Shown one piece after another: positions 1-5,242 of a stretch of DNA of 5,569 nucleotides. The position numbers were made by a program, and so were the translations under genes. Each line of letters begins with the position of its first letter. The stretch's first letter is position 1. The DNA comes from Frondihabitans sp. Lineage in GTDB: Bacteria; Actinomycetota; Actinomycetes; Actinomycetales; Microbacteriaceae. The notes beneath the pieces were generated by a model. The model searched no databases and was not told the origin of the DNA. It saw only the letters and a list, made by a program, of their open reading frames with translations. Location: contig JAODMX010000358.1 of the NCBI GenBank assembly GCA_025464735.1, forward strand, positions 1 to 5,569. The letters run 5' to 3'.

Positions 1-2
1 GA

Positions 3-53
3 CATGGGCTGATCCCCTCACGCGTCAGTAAAATTCCGATGAGGTTCACCATA
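3..53 (-). promoter_or_regulatory. Possible promoter, RBS and start codon of a gene leaving the left edge
   Basis: Read on the minus strand, a TATGGT hexamer (53 to 48) could be a -10 box. It is followed by GAGGGG (19 to 14), a good Shine-Dalgarno sequence, then eight bases and an ATG at 5 to 3. Only this ATG and two more bases are inside the window, so the product cannot be named. The arrangement comes after the tRNA-Asn terminator and on the same strand, as expected for a new transcription unit. No convincing -35 is seen. A longer frame starting at the ATG at 52 to 50 is also open to the edge but has no Shine-Dalgarno sequence. Confidence 0.35.
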
Positions 54-90
54 ACGACGACGACGAGAGCCCGGCCGCGGCGAGCGGCCC

Positions 91-132
91 AAACAAACAC
101 AAAAGGGCCCCGCGGGTGGAGCCGCGAGGCCC
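91..132 (-). terminator. Intrinsic terminator of the tRNA-Asn unit
   Basis: On the minus strand an 11-bp stem is formed by 132-122 (GGGCCTCGCGG) and 115-105 (CCGCGGGGCCC), with one G-T wobble and a six-base loop. It is followed by a T-rich run, TTTTGTGTTTGTTT (104-91). The stem starts four bases after the tRNA discriminator base. This is a classic Rho-independent terminator and the only one in the window with a real T-tract. Confidence 0.9.
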
Positions 133-136
133 TTCG

Positions 137-209
137 CTCCCCGACTTGGACTCGAACCAAGAACCTGCCGGTTAACAGCCGGCTGCTCTGCCAATTGAGC
201 TATCGAGGA
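137..209 (-). tRNA. tRNA-Asn (anticodon GTT)
   Basis: The minus-strand sequence from 209 to 137 folds as a complete 73-nt cloverleaf. The acceptor stem pairs TCCTCGA with TCGGGGA (one G-T wobble) and the discriminator is G. The D-arm contains AGCTCAATTGGCAGAGC. The anticodon stem is GCCGG/CCGGC around the loop CTGTTAA, with anticodon GTT at 176-174. The T-arm is CTTGG-TTCGAGT-CCAAG. The 3' CCA is not encoded, since CGA follows the discriminator, so it must be added after transcription. The gene lies 62 bp after def on the same strand, has a plausible promoter of its own and ends at a strong terminator, so it is probably a single-gene unit with possible read-through from def. Confidence 0.97.
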
Positions 210-225
210 ATGTTCTACTGCCGAA

Positions 226-266
226 GCAGCGCACACAACTCTAGCAAACCTTGAGCCGTGCGCTGC
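226..266. repeat. 9-bp inverted repeat around the tRNA-Asn promoter
   Basis: GCAGCGCAC (226-234) and GTGCGCTGC (258-266) are perfect reverse complements separated by 23 bp. The spacer contains the -10 box of the tRNA gene and the def stop codon lies just outside the right arm. In RNA read through from def the arms could form a 9-bp stem that competes with the UUCG hairpin of the tRNA leader. It could equally act as a weak def 3' structure. No T-tract follows it. Confidence 0.5.
238..243 (-). promoter_or_regulatory. -10 box of the tRNA-Asn gene
   Basis: TAGAGT on the minus strand (243 to 238) matches the actinobacterial TANNNT -10 consensus. It predicts transcription start near 231, giving a leader of about 22 nt before the mature tRNA. 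No TTGAC-like -35 is evident at the usual spacing. The predicted leader begins with a small hairpin, CTGC-TTCG-GCAG (229 to 218), whose loop is a C(UUCG)G tetraloop. Confidence 0.55.
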
Positions 267-271
267 ACCAC

Positions 272-838
272 TCAGCCCTCGGGGTGCTCGAGGCCGGGTG
301 TCCATTGCTTGCCCGGCACGCCCCAACTCTTCTTGCGGATCACCTTCGCGACCGCCTTCGAATGGGGGTGTTCGAGTCGGTCGGCGTAGAGGATGCCGTC
401 AAGGTGGTCGTATTCGTGCTGGAAGATGCGGGCGAGCCAGCCGTGGGCCTCGATCTCGAACGGTTCGTTGTTGATGTCGACCGCTCGAAGGATCGCGCCC
501 TCGGCGCGTCGAAGGGGGAATCGCTCGCCGGGGATCGACAGGCAGCCCTCCGATTCTTCGTCTTCGTCGAGGGGGTCGATCGTGAGGGGCGACTGCCAGA
601 GCTGGGGGTTGATCGCCTCGCCACGCCACGGCGTCCCGTCGTCGTCGACGTACGAGTAAACGAAGATCCTGAGAGCCACGCCGACCTGCGGCCCGGCAAG
701 CCCCACGCCGGGCGCGGCATCCATCGTCTCGAACATGTCGCCGACGAGAAGACGGAGCTCCTCGTCGAAGACGGTGACATCGGCGGCGGGCTCATGAAGA
801 GCGGGGTCGCCCGTGATTCGGATCGGTCGTACAGCCAT
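272..838 (-). CDS. def: Peptide deformylase
   Basis: This cytoplasmic metalloenzyme removes the formyl group from the N-terminal formylmethionine of new proteins at the ribosome exit. The 188-residue product has the three family motifs in order: GVGLAGPQ (residues 44-51), EGCLS (97-101) and HEYDH (141-145). By family knowledge C99, H141 and H145 bind the metal and E142 is the catalytic base. The second alanine of the usual GxGLAAxQ motif is glycine here. The length is normal for a bacterial deformylase. The ATG at 838 has no well-placed Shine-Dalgarno sequence, but a TAGGCT hexamer ends exactly six bases before it, suggesting a leaderless mRNA. The gene is divergent from the membrane-protein gene at 879 and upstream of tRNA-Asn. 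It is not next to fmt, its common partner in other bacteria, at least within this window. Confidence 0.97.
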   Translation of the reverse strand: MAVRPIRITGDPALHEPAADVTVFDEELRLLVGDMFETMDAAPGVGLAGPQVGVALRIFVYSYVDDDGTPWRGEAINPQLWQSPLTIDPLDEDEESEGCLSIPGERFPLRRAEGAILRAVDINNEPFEIEAHGWLARIFQHEYDHLDGILYADRLEHPHSKAVAKVIRKKSWGVPGKQWTPGLEHPEG

Positions 839-844
839 TCACCC

Positions 845-872
845 AGCCTATCGACGGCCTTACAGGTAGCGT
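845..872. promoter_or_regulatory. Back-to-back promoters of def and the DMT-family gene
   Basis: On the minus strand TAGGCT (850-845) ends six bases before the def ATG. On the plus strand TAGCGT (867-872) ends six bases before the GTG at 879. Both fit TANNNT -10 boxes that would start transcription at or within a base of the start codon. With 17-bp spacers, the -35 region for def would be 868-873 and that for the transporter 844-849, so each overlaps the other's -10 box. Neither -35 resembles TTGACA. The assignment rests on motif and spacing only. Confidence 0.5.
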
Positions 873-878
873 AAAGGC

Positions 879-1793
879 GTGTCCTCGAACCTCAGCGACC
901 TGGCCCAGCAGGTGTCACTGACCCCGCTTCAGGCGTTGGGTATTCCAGTGGCGCTCATCGGGGCCGTGTTCCTCTCGATCGGAGCGCAACTGCAGCCCCG
1001 CGGTGTGGCCAAGGTCGAGCGGGCTACAGGCCACAAGTCCGACGGTCTCAACGTCAGTCAGCTGTTCCGATTGATCGGACGCCCGTCCTGGGTCATCGGA
1101 ACGCTGCTGTGCACGCTCGCCGTCGTCTTCCAGTTGACGGCGCTCTATCTGGCGCCGCTGACCGTGGTGCAGCCCCTGGGTGCCGTGGCGCTGGTCGTCA
1201 CCGCCTATGTCAACTCCCGAGCCACACGTCAGAAGCTCGATCGCGCCACCAAGCGCGCCGTCGCATTCTGCGTGGGCGGGGTTGCCCTCTTCGTCACCGT
1301 GGCCTCGTTCACCACTCACGAGGTGAAGACGTCCAATACCCAGTTGATCGCGGTCCTGGTGATCCTGGCGATCGTGTTCGGGATCCTGCTCGCGGCTTTC
1401 CTTGCCTTCCGGAGCAGGATGCGAGCGATCTTCTACGTCGTCGGAGCGGGCATCTGCTACGGCTTCGTGTCGACGATCGCGAAGGTCATCATCAACCGCT
1501 TCCAGGCGCACGACCTGAGCTGGCTGCTCGTGATCTGCGTGCTGTTCCTGGCCGGTGTGGGTCTCCTGGGCGGCTACTTCGTGCAGAACGCCTACTCGTC
1601 AGGGCCACCCGATCTGGTCATTGCCGGCCTGACGGTGGTCGACCCCATCGTGGCCGTCGGAATGGGGATCCTGGTGCTGGGCGAGGCGTCCAGTGCGCCG
1701 CTCTGGGCGCCGATCCTCTTCGTGATCGCCGGGGTAATCGCAATCTACGGCGTGTTCCAACTCGCGAAATACCATCCACAGACTCGGGCCTGA
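879..1793 (+). CDS. DMT-superfamily (NIPA/EamA-like) membrane transporter
   Basis: The 304-residue protein is very hydrophobic, with about nine predicted membrane helices (near 19-37, 70-91, 96-112, 125-144, 155-176, 183-203, 214-234, 246-267 and 277-296). Two motif-like segments repeat between the halves: LAPLTVVQPLGA (91-102) and VVDPIVAVGMGILVLGE (253-269). They match the internally duplicated pattern of drug/metabolite transporters and resemble the NIPA-type magnesium transporter family. The substrate cannot be told from sequence: cation, metabolite and drug export are all open. The GTG start at 879 follows a TAGCGT -10 box by six bases, and the purine run AAAGG (873-877) is too close to serve as a Shine-Dalgarno sequence, so translation is probably leaderless. 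The glycosyltransferase gene follows after 65 bp on the same strand; co-transcription is possible but not required. Confidence 0.85.
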   Translation: MSSNLSDLAQQVSLTPLQALGIPVALIGAVFLSIGAQLQPRGVAKVERATGHKSDGLNVSQLFRLIGRPSWVIGTLLCTLAVVFQLTALYLAPLTVVQPLGAVALVVTAYVNSRATRQKLDRATKRAVAFCVGGVALFVTVASFTTHEVKTSNTQLIAVLVILAIVFGILLAAFLAFRSRMRAIFYVVGAGICYGFVSTIAKVIINRFQAHDLSWLLVICVLFLAGVGLLGGYFVQNAYSSGPPDLVIAGLTVVDPIVAVGMGILVLGEASSAPLWAPILFVIAGVIAIYGVFQLAKYHPQTRA

Positions 1794-1795
1794 GT

Positions 1796-1846
1796 TAGCC
1801 TGTTCACGTTCCAGAAGGCTCGCCGCCCGATTCCATCCGGTAAGGA
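1796..1846 (+). promoter_or_regulatory. Possible promoter and RBS of the glycosyltransferase gene
   Basis: TAGCCT (1796-1801), three bases after the transporter's stop codon, fits a TANNNT -10 box and would start RNA near 1808. AAGGA (1842-1846) is the only Shine-Dalgarno-like run before the TTG at 1859, with a rather long spacing of 12 bases. No -35 is recognisable. Unlike the other single-gene starts here, this one would have a leader of about 50 nt. Confidence 0.35.
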
Positions 1847-1858
1847 CGCACCCAACCA

Positions 1859-3121
1859 TTGTCAGACGCTTCGCACGAATCAGCCCCCTACCGAGACGAT
1901 GTCGAGCGCGGTCTCGATCCGCGCGAGAGACCTCTCCGGATCCTGATCGCCGGCGACACCTTCCCGCCTGACGTCAACGGGGCTGCCAACTTCACCGAGC
2001 GGCTCGCCGTCGGCCTCGCCGGTCGCGGTCACGACGTTCACATCGTCGCACCCGCGGCGACACGCCGCCACGGCACTTTCGAAGAGGAGCACACGGGCGC
2101 CGTCCTCACCGTCCACCGCCTCAATTCGACCCGCTGGCCGCTGCATGACTGGCTCCGCTTCGCCACCCCGTGGGCGGTCCAGCACAACACGCGCCCCATC
2201 GTCGATGCCTTCCAGCCCGACGTGGTCCACATCCAGGCGCACGTGGTCATCGGTCGGGGGCTGACGAAGGTTGCACGGGCCCGCGGGATCCGTGTCGTGG
2301 CCACGAATCACTTCATGCCGGACAACCTCATCGAGCATGCGCCGCCGCTGCCGAAGTGGCTGCTCAAGCGGATCACGGCGTGGGCGTGGAAAGATGCCGC
2401 CAACACCTACCACCTCGTGCAGGCCATCACGACGCCGACCCGGAAGGCCGCAACTTTCCTCGAGGAGGCCACCGGCATCAACGGCGTCTACGCCATCTCC
2501 TGCGGCATTGACGCAAGCGACTATCGCGCGCGGCGAGACCGGCCCAAGGCAAATAACATCGTCTTCGTGGGCCGCGTCACGGGCGAGAAGAACATCGACG
2601 TCCTTCTGCACGCGATGACGAAGTTGTCGCCGACCCTCGACGCTCATCTCACGATCGTCGGCGGCGGCGACCTGCTGGCCAAGCTCAAGCAGATGACCAT
2701 CGACCTCGGCCTGGCCGATCGGGTCACGTTCGCCGGTTACCTCTCGGACGATGAGCTGCGCCACACGCTGACGAATGCGACCGTCTTCTCGATGCCGTCC
2801 ACCGCCGAACTGCAGAGCATCGCGAGTCTTGAGGCGATGGCCTCCGGCCTTCCCATCGTGGTGGCCGACGCCATGGCTCTGCCGCACCTCGTTGACGAGG
2901 GGTCCAACGGGTATCTCTTCCGCCCGGGAGACGCCGACGACCTCGCCGAAAAACTCACGCGGGCGCTCACGCAGAGCGACGAGGACTACATCGCCATGCG
3001 TCAGGCCAGCCTGAAGATGATCGAGCCGCACGACATCAACCGGACTCTGGACACGTTCGAGAAGCTCTACCGAGGCGAGCACGTGCCGGCCCCCGTCTAC
3101 GCGACGCCCGCCGCTCGCTGA
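1859..3121 (+). CDS. Family 4 (GT-B fold) glycosyltransferase
   Basis: The product is 420 residues, typical for GT4 enzymes, which transfer a sugar from a nucleotide donor at the inner membrane face or in the cytoplasm. The N-terminal Rossmann domain begins with RPLRILIAGDTFPPDVNGAA (24-43), the acceptor-side loop seen in PimA- and MgtA-like enzymes. The linker region carries VVATNHF (146-152). The C-terminal donor domain has FVGRVTGEKN (236-245) and an E-x7-E motif, E317 to E325, within AELQSIASLEAM, followed by SGLPIV. No signal peptide or membrane helix is seen, so attachment to the membrane would be peripheral. The closest recognisable relatives are glycolipid mannosyl- or glucosyltransferases of Actinobacteria, but donor and acceptor are inference. 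The TTG at 1859 is the start chosen because no ATG or GTG lies in frame before the conserved domain; the 24-residue polar extension may therefore be mis-assigned. Confidence 0.9.
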   Translation: MSDASHESAPYRDDVERGLDPRERPLRILIAGDTFPPDVNGAANFTERLAVGLAGRGHDVHIVAPAATRRHGTFEEEHTGAVLTVHRLNSTRWPLHDWLRFATPWAVQHNTRPIVDAFQPDVVHIQAHVVIGRGLTKVARARGIRVVATNHFMPDNLIEHAPPLPKWLLKRITAWAWKDAANTYHLVQAITTPTRKAATFLEEATGINGVYAISCGIDASDYRARRDRPKANNIVFVGRVTGEKNIDVLLHAMTKLSPTLDAHLTIVGGGDLLAKLKQMTIDLGLADRVTFAGYLSDDELRHTLTNATVFSMPSTAELQSIASLEAMASGLPIVVADAMALPHLVDEGSNGYLFRPGDADDLAEKLTRALTQSDEDYIAMRQASLKMIEPHDINRTLDTFEKLYRGEHVPAPVYATPAAR

Positions 3122-3141
3122 CGCGCGGCCGAGTCGCGCGT
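3121..3141 (+). terminator. Hairpin at the end of the glycosyltransferase gene
   Basis: ACGCGCG (3121-3127) and CGCGCGT (3135-3141) form a perfect 7-bp stem with the loop GCCGAGT. The first base of the stem is the last base of the TGA stop codon. No T-tract follows (GCGAAAAGG instead), so it could be a weak or Rho-aided terminator, or a 3'-end stabilising structure. Confidence 0.4.
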
Positions 3142-3144
3142 GCG

Positions 3145-3167
3145 AAAAGGACGAGTTCATGAACTGA
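3145..3167 (+). other. Shine-Dalgarno-led two-codon ORF (Met-Asn-stop)
   Basis: AAAAGGA (3145-3151) is the best Shine-Dalgarno sequence in the window. It stands seven bases before ATG-AAC-TGA (3159-3167), an ORF of only two sense codons. It could be a regulatory mini-ORF on RNA reading from the glycosyltransferase gene, the remnant of a lost gene start, or chance. No downstream reading frame continues it. Confidence 0.3.
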
Positions 3168-3208
3168 GTACGTTCTAGTCCGTACTTCTCGCGCGGAATC
3201 GTACTTCT
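3154..3208. repeat. Cluster of palindromes and direct repeats before the kinase gene
   Basis: A perfect 12-bp palindrome, AGTTCATGAACT (3154-3165), is followed by the inverted repeat AGTACG-N8-CGTACT (3167-3172 and 3181-3186). The right arm begins a 9-bp direct repeat, CGTACTTCT, at 3181-3189 and 3200-3208, a 19-bp period. This block is richer in A and T than its surroundings. It resembles a multi-site operator, but the protein that would bind is unknown. TACGTT (3169-3174) could also be a -10 box. Confidence 0.5.
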
Positions 3209-3246
3209 TGGGCAGGGCCGCAGCCAGCGGCGTGCGACCGGCGCTG

Positions 3247-3265
3247 TACTCCCGCGGGAGTAGCC
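3247..3265 (+). promoter_or_regulatory. Dyad operator candidate, copy 1 (upstream of kinase)
   Basis: TACTCCCGCGGGAGTA (3247-3262) is a perfect 16-bp palindrome followed by GCC. A near-copy is found at 5243-5261, beyond the regulator gene. The palindrome is centred about 66 bp before the predicted transcription start of the kinase gene, a usual place for an activator site. The adjacent NarL/LuxR-type regulator, which should bind DNA as a dimer, is the natural candidate for binding. Confidence 0.6.
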
Positions 3266-3270
3266 CGCGC

Positions 3271-3298
3271 ACGCCGGGCGGCGGACGACGCCGGGCGG
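3271..3298 (+). repeat. 11-bp direct repeat between operator and -10 box
   Basis: ACGCCGGGCGG occurs at 3271-3281 and 3288-3298, a 17-bp period. GCCGGGCGG also occurs once after the second operator copy (5273-5281). This could be part of a regulatory site, but the motif is very GC-rich and partly expected by composition. Confidence 0.35.
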
Positions 3299-3308
3299 GT
3301 GGGCTGGC

Positions 3309-3314
3309 TAGCAT
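3309..3314 (+). promoter_or_regulatory. -10 box of the two-component operon
   Basis: TAGCAT matches TANNNT and ends six bases before the ATG at 3321, placing the transcription start at or beside the A of the start codon. This implies a leaderless mRNA, which agrees with the lack of a well-placed Shine-Dalgarno sequence. No -35 is evident, as is common at activated promoters. Confidence 0.5.
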
Positions 3315-3320
3315 GGACGG

Positions 3321-4526
3321 ATGGCCTCCTGGGAGCGTGATCCGCAGTGGCCGGGGCGCCCGGGTGGCCCTCCGCCCTGGATCCGCGGTGGGTCGTCCGA
3401 CCCGGAACGATCCGAGCGCGCGCACCGCCGGAGGTTCTTCGTCCCCGTTGTCTTCGCCCTGGTCATGCAGATCCCTGCCGTCATCATCGCGCTGGGTCAT
3501 CGGCCCGCACCCCTCTCCGTGCTCGCAGCCGGCCTCGGAGTCGCCGCAGCCGTCGCCCTTCTGGCGCGACGCCGGATCCCCGGCCTCATCGTTCCGATCA
3601 TCGGTCTGCTGGCAGCCACGGCTATCGCCTTCGGAGACGGACCGCCTTTCGCTGCGATCCCCTTGGCGATCGCCGTCGTCGGTGGCATCGGGCGCGGCGC
3701 CCGCTCGTGGGTGTGGGGCACACTCGCCGGGATCGCCGTCGTTATTCCCGCCGCCGCCTACGCCGTGACCGGCTCGCGCGTCTCCATCATCCGCCCGCTT
3801 GTTGTGGCCGTCCTGCTCTGTCTCCTCGTCGGCGCAGCCGAGGCCTTCCGCGGTCGCCGAGAGCGATACCGCGAGTTCTCCCGCCAGCAATCGACACGAC
3901 GTCAGTCTGAGGCCGAGGCCGAACGCCTGCGCATCGCGCGCGAGCTTCACGACGTGATCGCGCACTCGCTCTCGCAGATCAGCGTGCAGGCGGGCGTCGG
4001 TCTCCACCTCTTCGACAGCCGCCCCGACCGTGCGCGCGAAAGTCTCGCCGCCATCAAAGAGACGAGTGGCCAGGCCCTCGAGGAGGTGCGCGGCGTCCTC
4101 GGTTTCCTTCGCGAGCCTGGCGAACAAGGATCCAGGTCCCCCGCCCCCGACCTCGCTCGCCTGGCATCGTTGGTCGATTCGTTCCGCCAGGGCGGTCTCG
4201 AGGTGACCCTGGACAACAGGTTGGGTGCCGCTGTGCCTCCGGCGGTCCAGCTCGCCGTCTACCGAATCGTGCAGGAGTCACTGACGAACAGCGTCCGGCA
4301 TGCCGCGGCAACGACCGTGTTCGTCCGCCTGGCAGAGGTCGACGATGCCTACCTTGTCACGACGAGTGACGACGGTCGCGGCGCTCCGGCTGAGTTCCTT
4401 CCCGGGCGGGGGCTCACGGGCATGCGCGAGCGCGCCGAGCTCCTCGGTGGAACCCTCGCGACAACAAGTCCTGCCGAGGGTGGCTTCCGCGTGACCGCGA
4501 GGATCCCCCGCGGGGCGCCCCGATGA
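3321..4526 (+). CDS. Two-component sensor histidine kinase (HisKA_3, NarL-partner type)
   Basis: The 401-residue membrane kinase should autophosphorylate and pass phosphate to the regulator encoded next to it. A polar, Pro/Arg-rich cytoplasmic start (1-39) precedes five or six membrane helices (about 40-59, 64-82, 87-104, 108-122, 130-149 and 156-174) joined by very short loops. There is thus no external sensor domain, suggesting a signal within or at the membrane. A charged linker (175-200) leads to the HisKA_3 box RLRIARELHDVIAHSLSQIS, with H210 as the phosphorylated histidine. The HATPase domain shows the N-box QESLTNSVRHA (318-328, N323), the DDGRG motif (350-354) and GRGLTGMRERA (362-372). 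The ATG at 3321 is preferred because a TAGCAT -10 box ends six bases upstream. The gene overlaps the regulator gene by ATGA, indicating translational coupling. Confidence 0.95.
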   Translation: MASWERDPQWPGRPGGPPPWIRGGSSDPERSERAHRRRFFVPVVFALVMQIPAVIIALGHRPAPLSVLAAGLGVAAAVALLARRRIPGLIVPIIGLLAATAIAFGDGPPFAAIPLAIAVVGGIGRGARSWVWGTLAGIAVVIPAAAYAVTGSRVSIIRPLVVAVLLCLLVGAAEAFRGRRERYREFSRQQSTRRQSEAEAERLRIARELHDVIAHSLSQISVQAGVGLHLFDSRPDRARESLAAIKETSGQALEEVRGVLGFLREPGEQGSRSPAPDLARLASLVDSFRQGGLEVTLDNRLGAAVPPAVQLAVYRIVQESLTNSVRHAAATTVFVRLAEVDDAYLVTTSDDGRGAPAEFLPGRGLTGMRERAELLGGTLATTSPAEGGFRVTARIPRGAPR

Positions 4527-5185
4527 TCCGCGTCCTCATCGCCGACGATCAGCACCTCGTCCGCGCCGGCTTCCGCGCGCTGCTGGAGTCAGAACCCGAC
4601 ATCGAGGTCGTGGCCGACGTCTCGACGGGCGTTGCAGCCGTCGAGGAGACTCGGCGTGAACACCCCGACGTCATCCTGATGGACATCCGAATGCCCGATG
4701 GCGACGGGCTCTGGGCCACCGAACAAATCGTCGGGGACACCGAACTGGCATCCACCCACATCGTCATCGTGACGACGTTCGAGCTGGACGACTACGTGGC
4801 TCAGGCAATTCGCGCCGGCGCCAGCGGATTCCTGGTGAAAGACACCGAGCCCGTCGAGCTGATCCGCGCCGTTCGGGTCGTGGCCCAGGGGGACGCCCTG
4901 TTGTCGCCCGGGGTGACCAAAAGGCTCCTGCATCGAGTAGCCGGTGGGCTCAAGCCGGCACCCGACCAGGCCGCGCTCACCCTCCTGACCGACAGGGAGC
5001 GCGAAGTCCTCGCTCTGGTCGGCCTAGGACTGACCAACACCGAGATCGGCACCAGGCTGTTCCTCAGCCCCCTCACCGCGAAGACCCACGTCTCGCGCAT
5101 CATGACGAAGCTCGGCGCACGCGACCGAGTCCATCTGGTCGTCGTGGCGTATGAGACAGGTCTCGTGCAGCCCGGCTGGCAATGA
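4523..5185 (+). CDS. NarL/LuxR-family response regulator
   Basis: The 220-residue protein has a receiver domain (1-120) and a LuxR-type helix-turn-helix (about 155-212). In the receiver, D8 and D9 form the acidic pocket, D54 in LMDIRMPD is the phosphorylation site, T84 or T85 is the switch residue and K106 in GFLVKD completes the active site. The output domain has LTDREREVLALVGLGLTNTE (154-173) and the recognition helix region SPLTAKTHVSRIMTKL (182-197). The length is normal and no key residue is missing. Its ATG lies in the ATGA overlap with the kinase stop codon. Both ends of the operon carry a matching dyad (3247-3265 and 5243-5261), so the likely targets are its own operon and the small membrane-protein gene at 5365. 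Target binding is inference. Confidence 0.96.
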   Translation: MIRVLIADDQHLVRAGFRALLESEPDIEVVADVSTGVAAVEETRREHPDVILMDIRMPDGDGLWATEQIVGDTELASTHIVIVTTFELDDYVAQAIRAGASGFLVKDTEPVELIRAVRVVAQGDALLSPGVTKRLLHRVAGGLKPAPDQAALTLLTDREREVLALVGLGLTNTEIGTRLFLSPLTAKTHVSRIMTKLGARDRVHLVVVAYETGLVQPGWQ

Positions 5186-5206
5186 CGACATCGCTCGATA
5201 CCCCGA

Positions 5207-5230
5207 CGGTCGGCACTCGGGTGCCGGTCG
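5207..5230 (+). terminator. Hairpin after the response-regulator gene
   Basis: CGGTCGGCAC (5207-5216) and GTGCCGGTCG (5221-5230) form a continuous 10-bp stem with two G-U pairs and the tetraloop TCGG. It lies 21 bases after the stop codon. There is no T-tract, so termination would be inefficient or need Rho. It separates the two-component genes from the second operator copy, suggesting the next gene has its own promoter. Confidence 0.45.
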
Positions 5231-5242
5231 AGGTCTTCGGCC

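Noticed and set aside
54..65. (ACG)4 trinucleotide run near the left edge
   Set aside because: It is too short and too common in GC-rich DNA to indicate a repeat element.
268..300. CCTCG/CGAGG hairpin at the 3' end of def as a terminator
   Set aside because: It is a 5-bp stem inside the last def codons with no T-tract, so it is too weak to call.
251..874. 207-codon plus-strand frame opposite def
   Set aside because: It is the antisense of a clear deformylase, rich in Arg, Val and Asp from complementary GC-rich codons, and has no recognisable motif.
1109..1798. 229-codon plus-strand frame inside the transporter gene
   Set aside because: It is an Arg-rich out-of-frame shadow; the real frame encodes nine membrane helices.
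1880..3160. 426-codon minus-strand frame opposite the glycosyltransferase
   Set aside because: The composition is typical of an antisense shadow in high-GC DNA, with no domain, while the plus strand carries a complete GT4 enzyme.
3167..3186. AGTACG-N8-CGTACT as the binding site of a known response regulator (MacR-like TGAGTAC/GTACTCA)
   Set aside because: The spacing is eight instead of two bases and the outer bases do not match, so only an unnamed dyad is reported.
3208..3768. 186-codon plus-strand frame that could be a small gene before the kinase
   Set aside because: Most of it lies in another frame of the kinase gene, it is Ser/Pro/Arg-rich, and it would run through the operator, the direct repeats and the -10 box.
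3036..4127. 363-codon minus-strand frame across the intergenic region and the kinase gene
   Set aside because: The sequence is low-complexity Asp/Gly/Arg-rich with no motif, and it runs over the certain kinase gene and the end of the glycosyltransferase.
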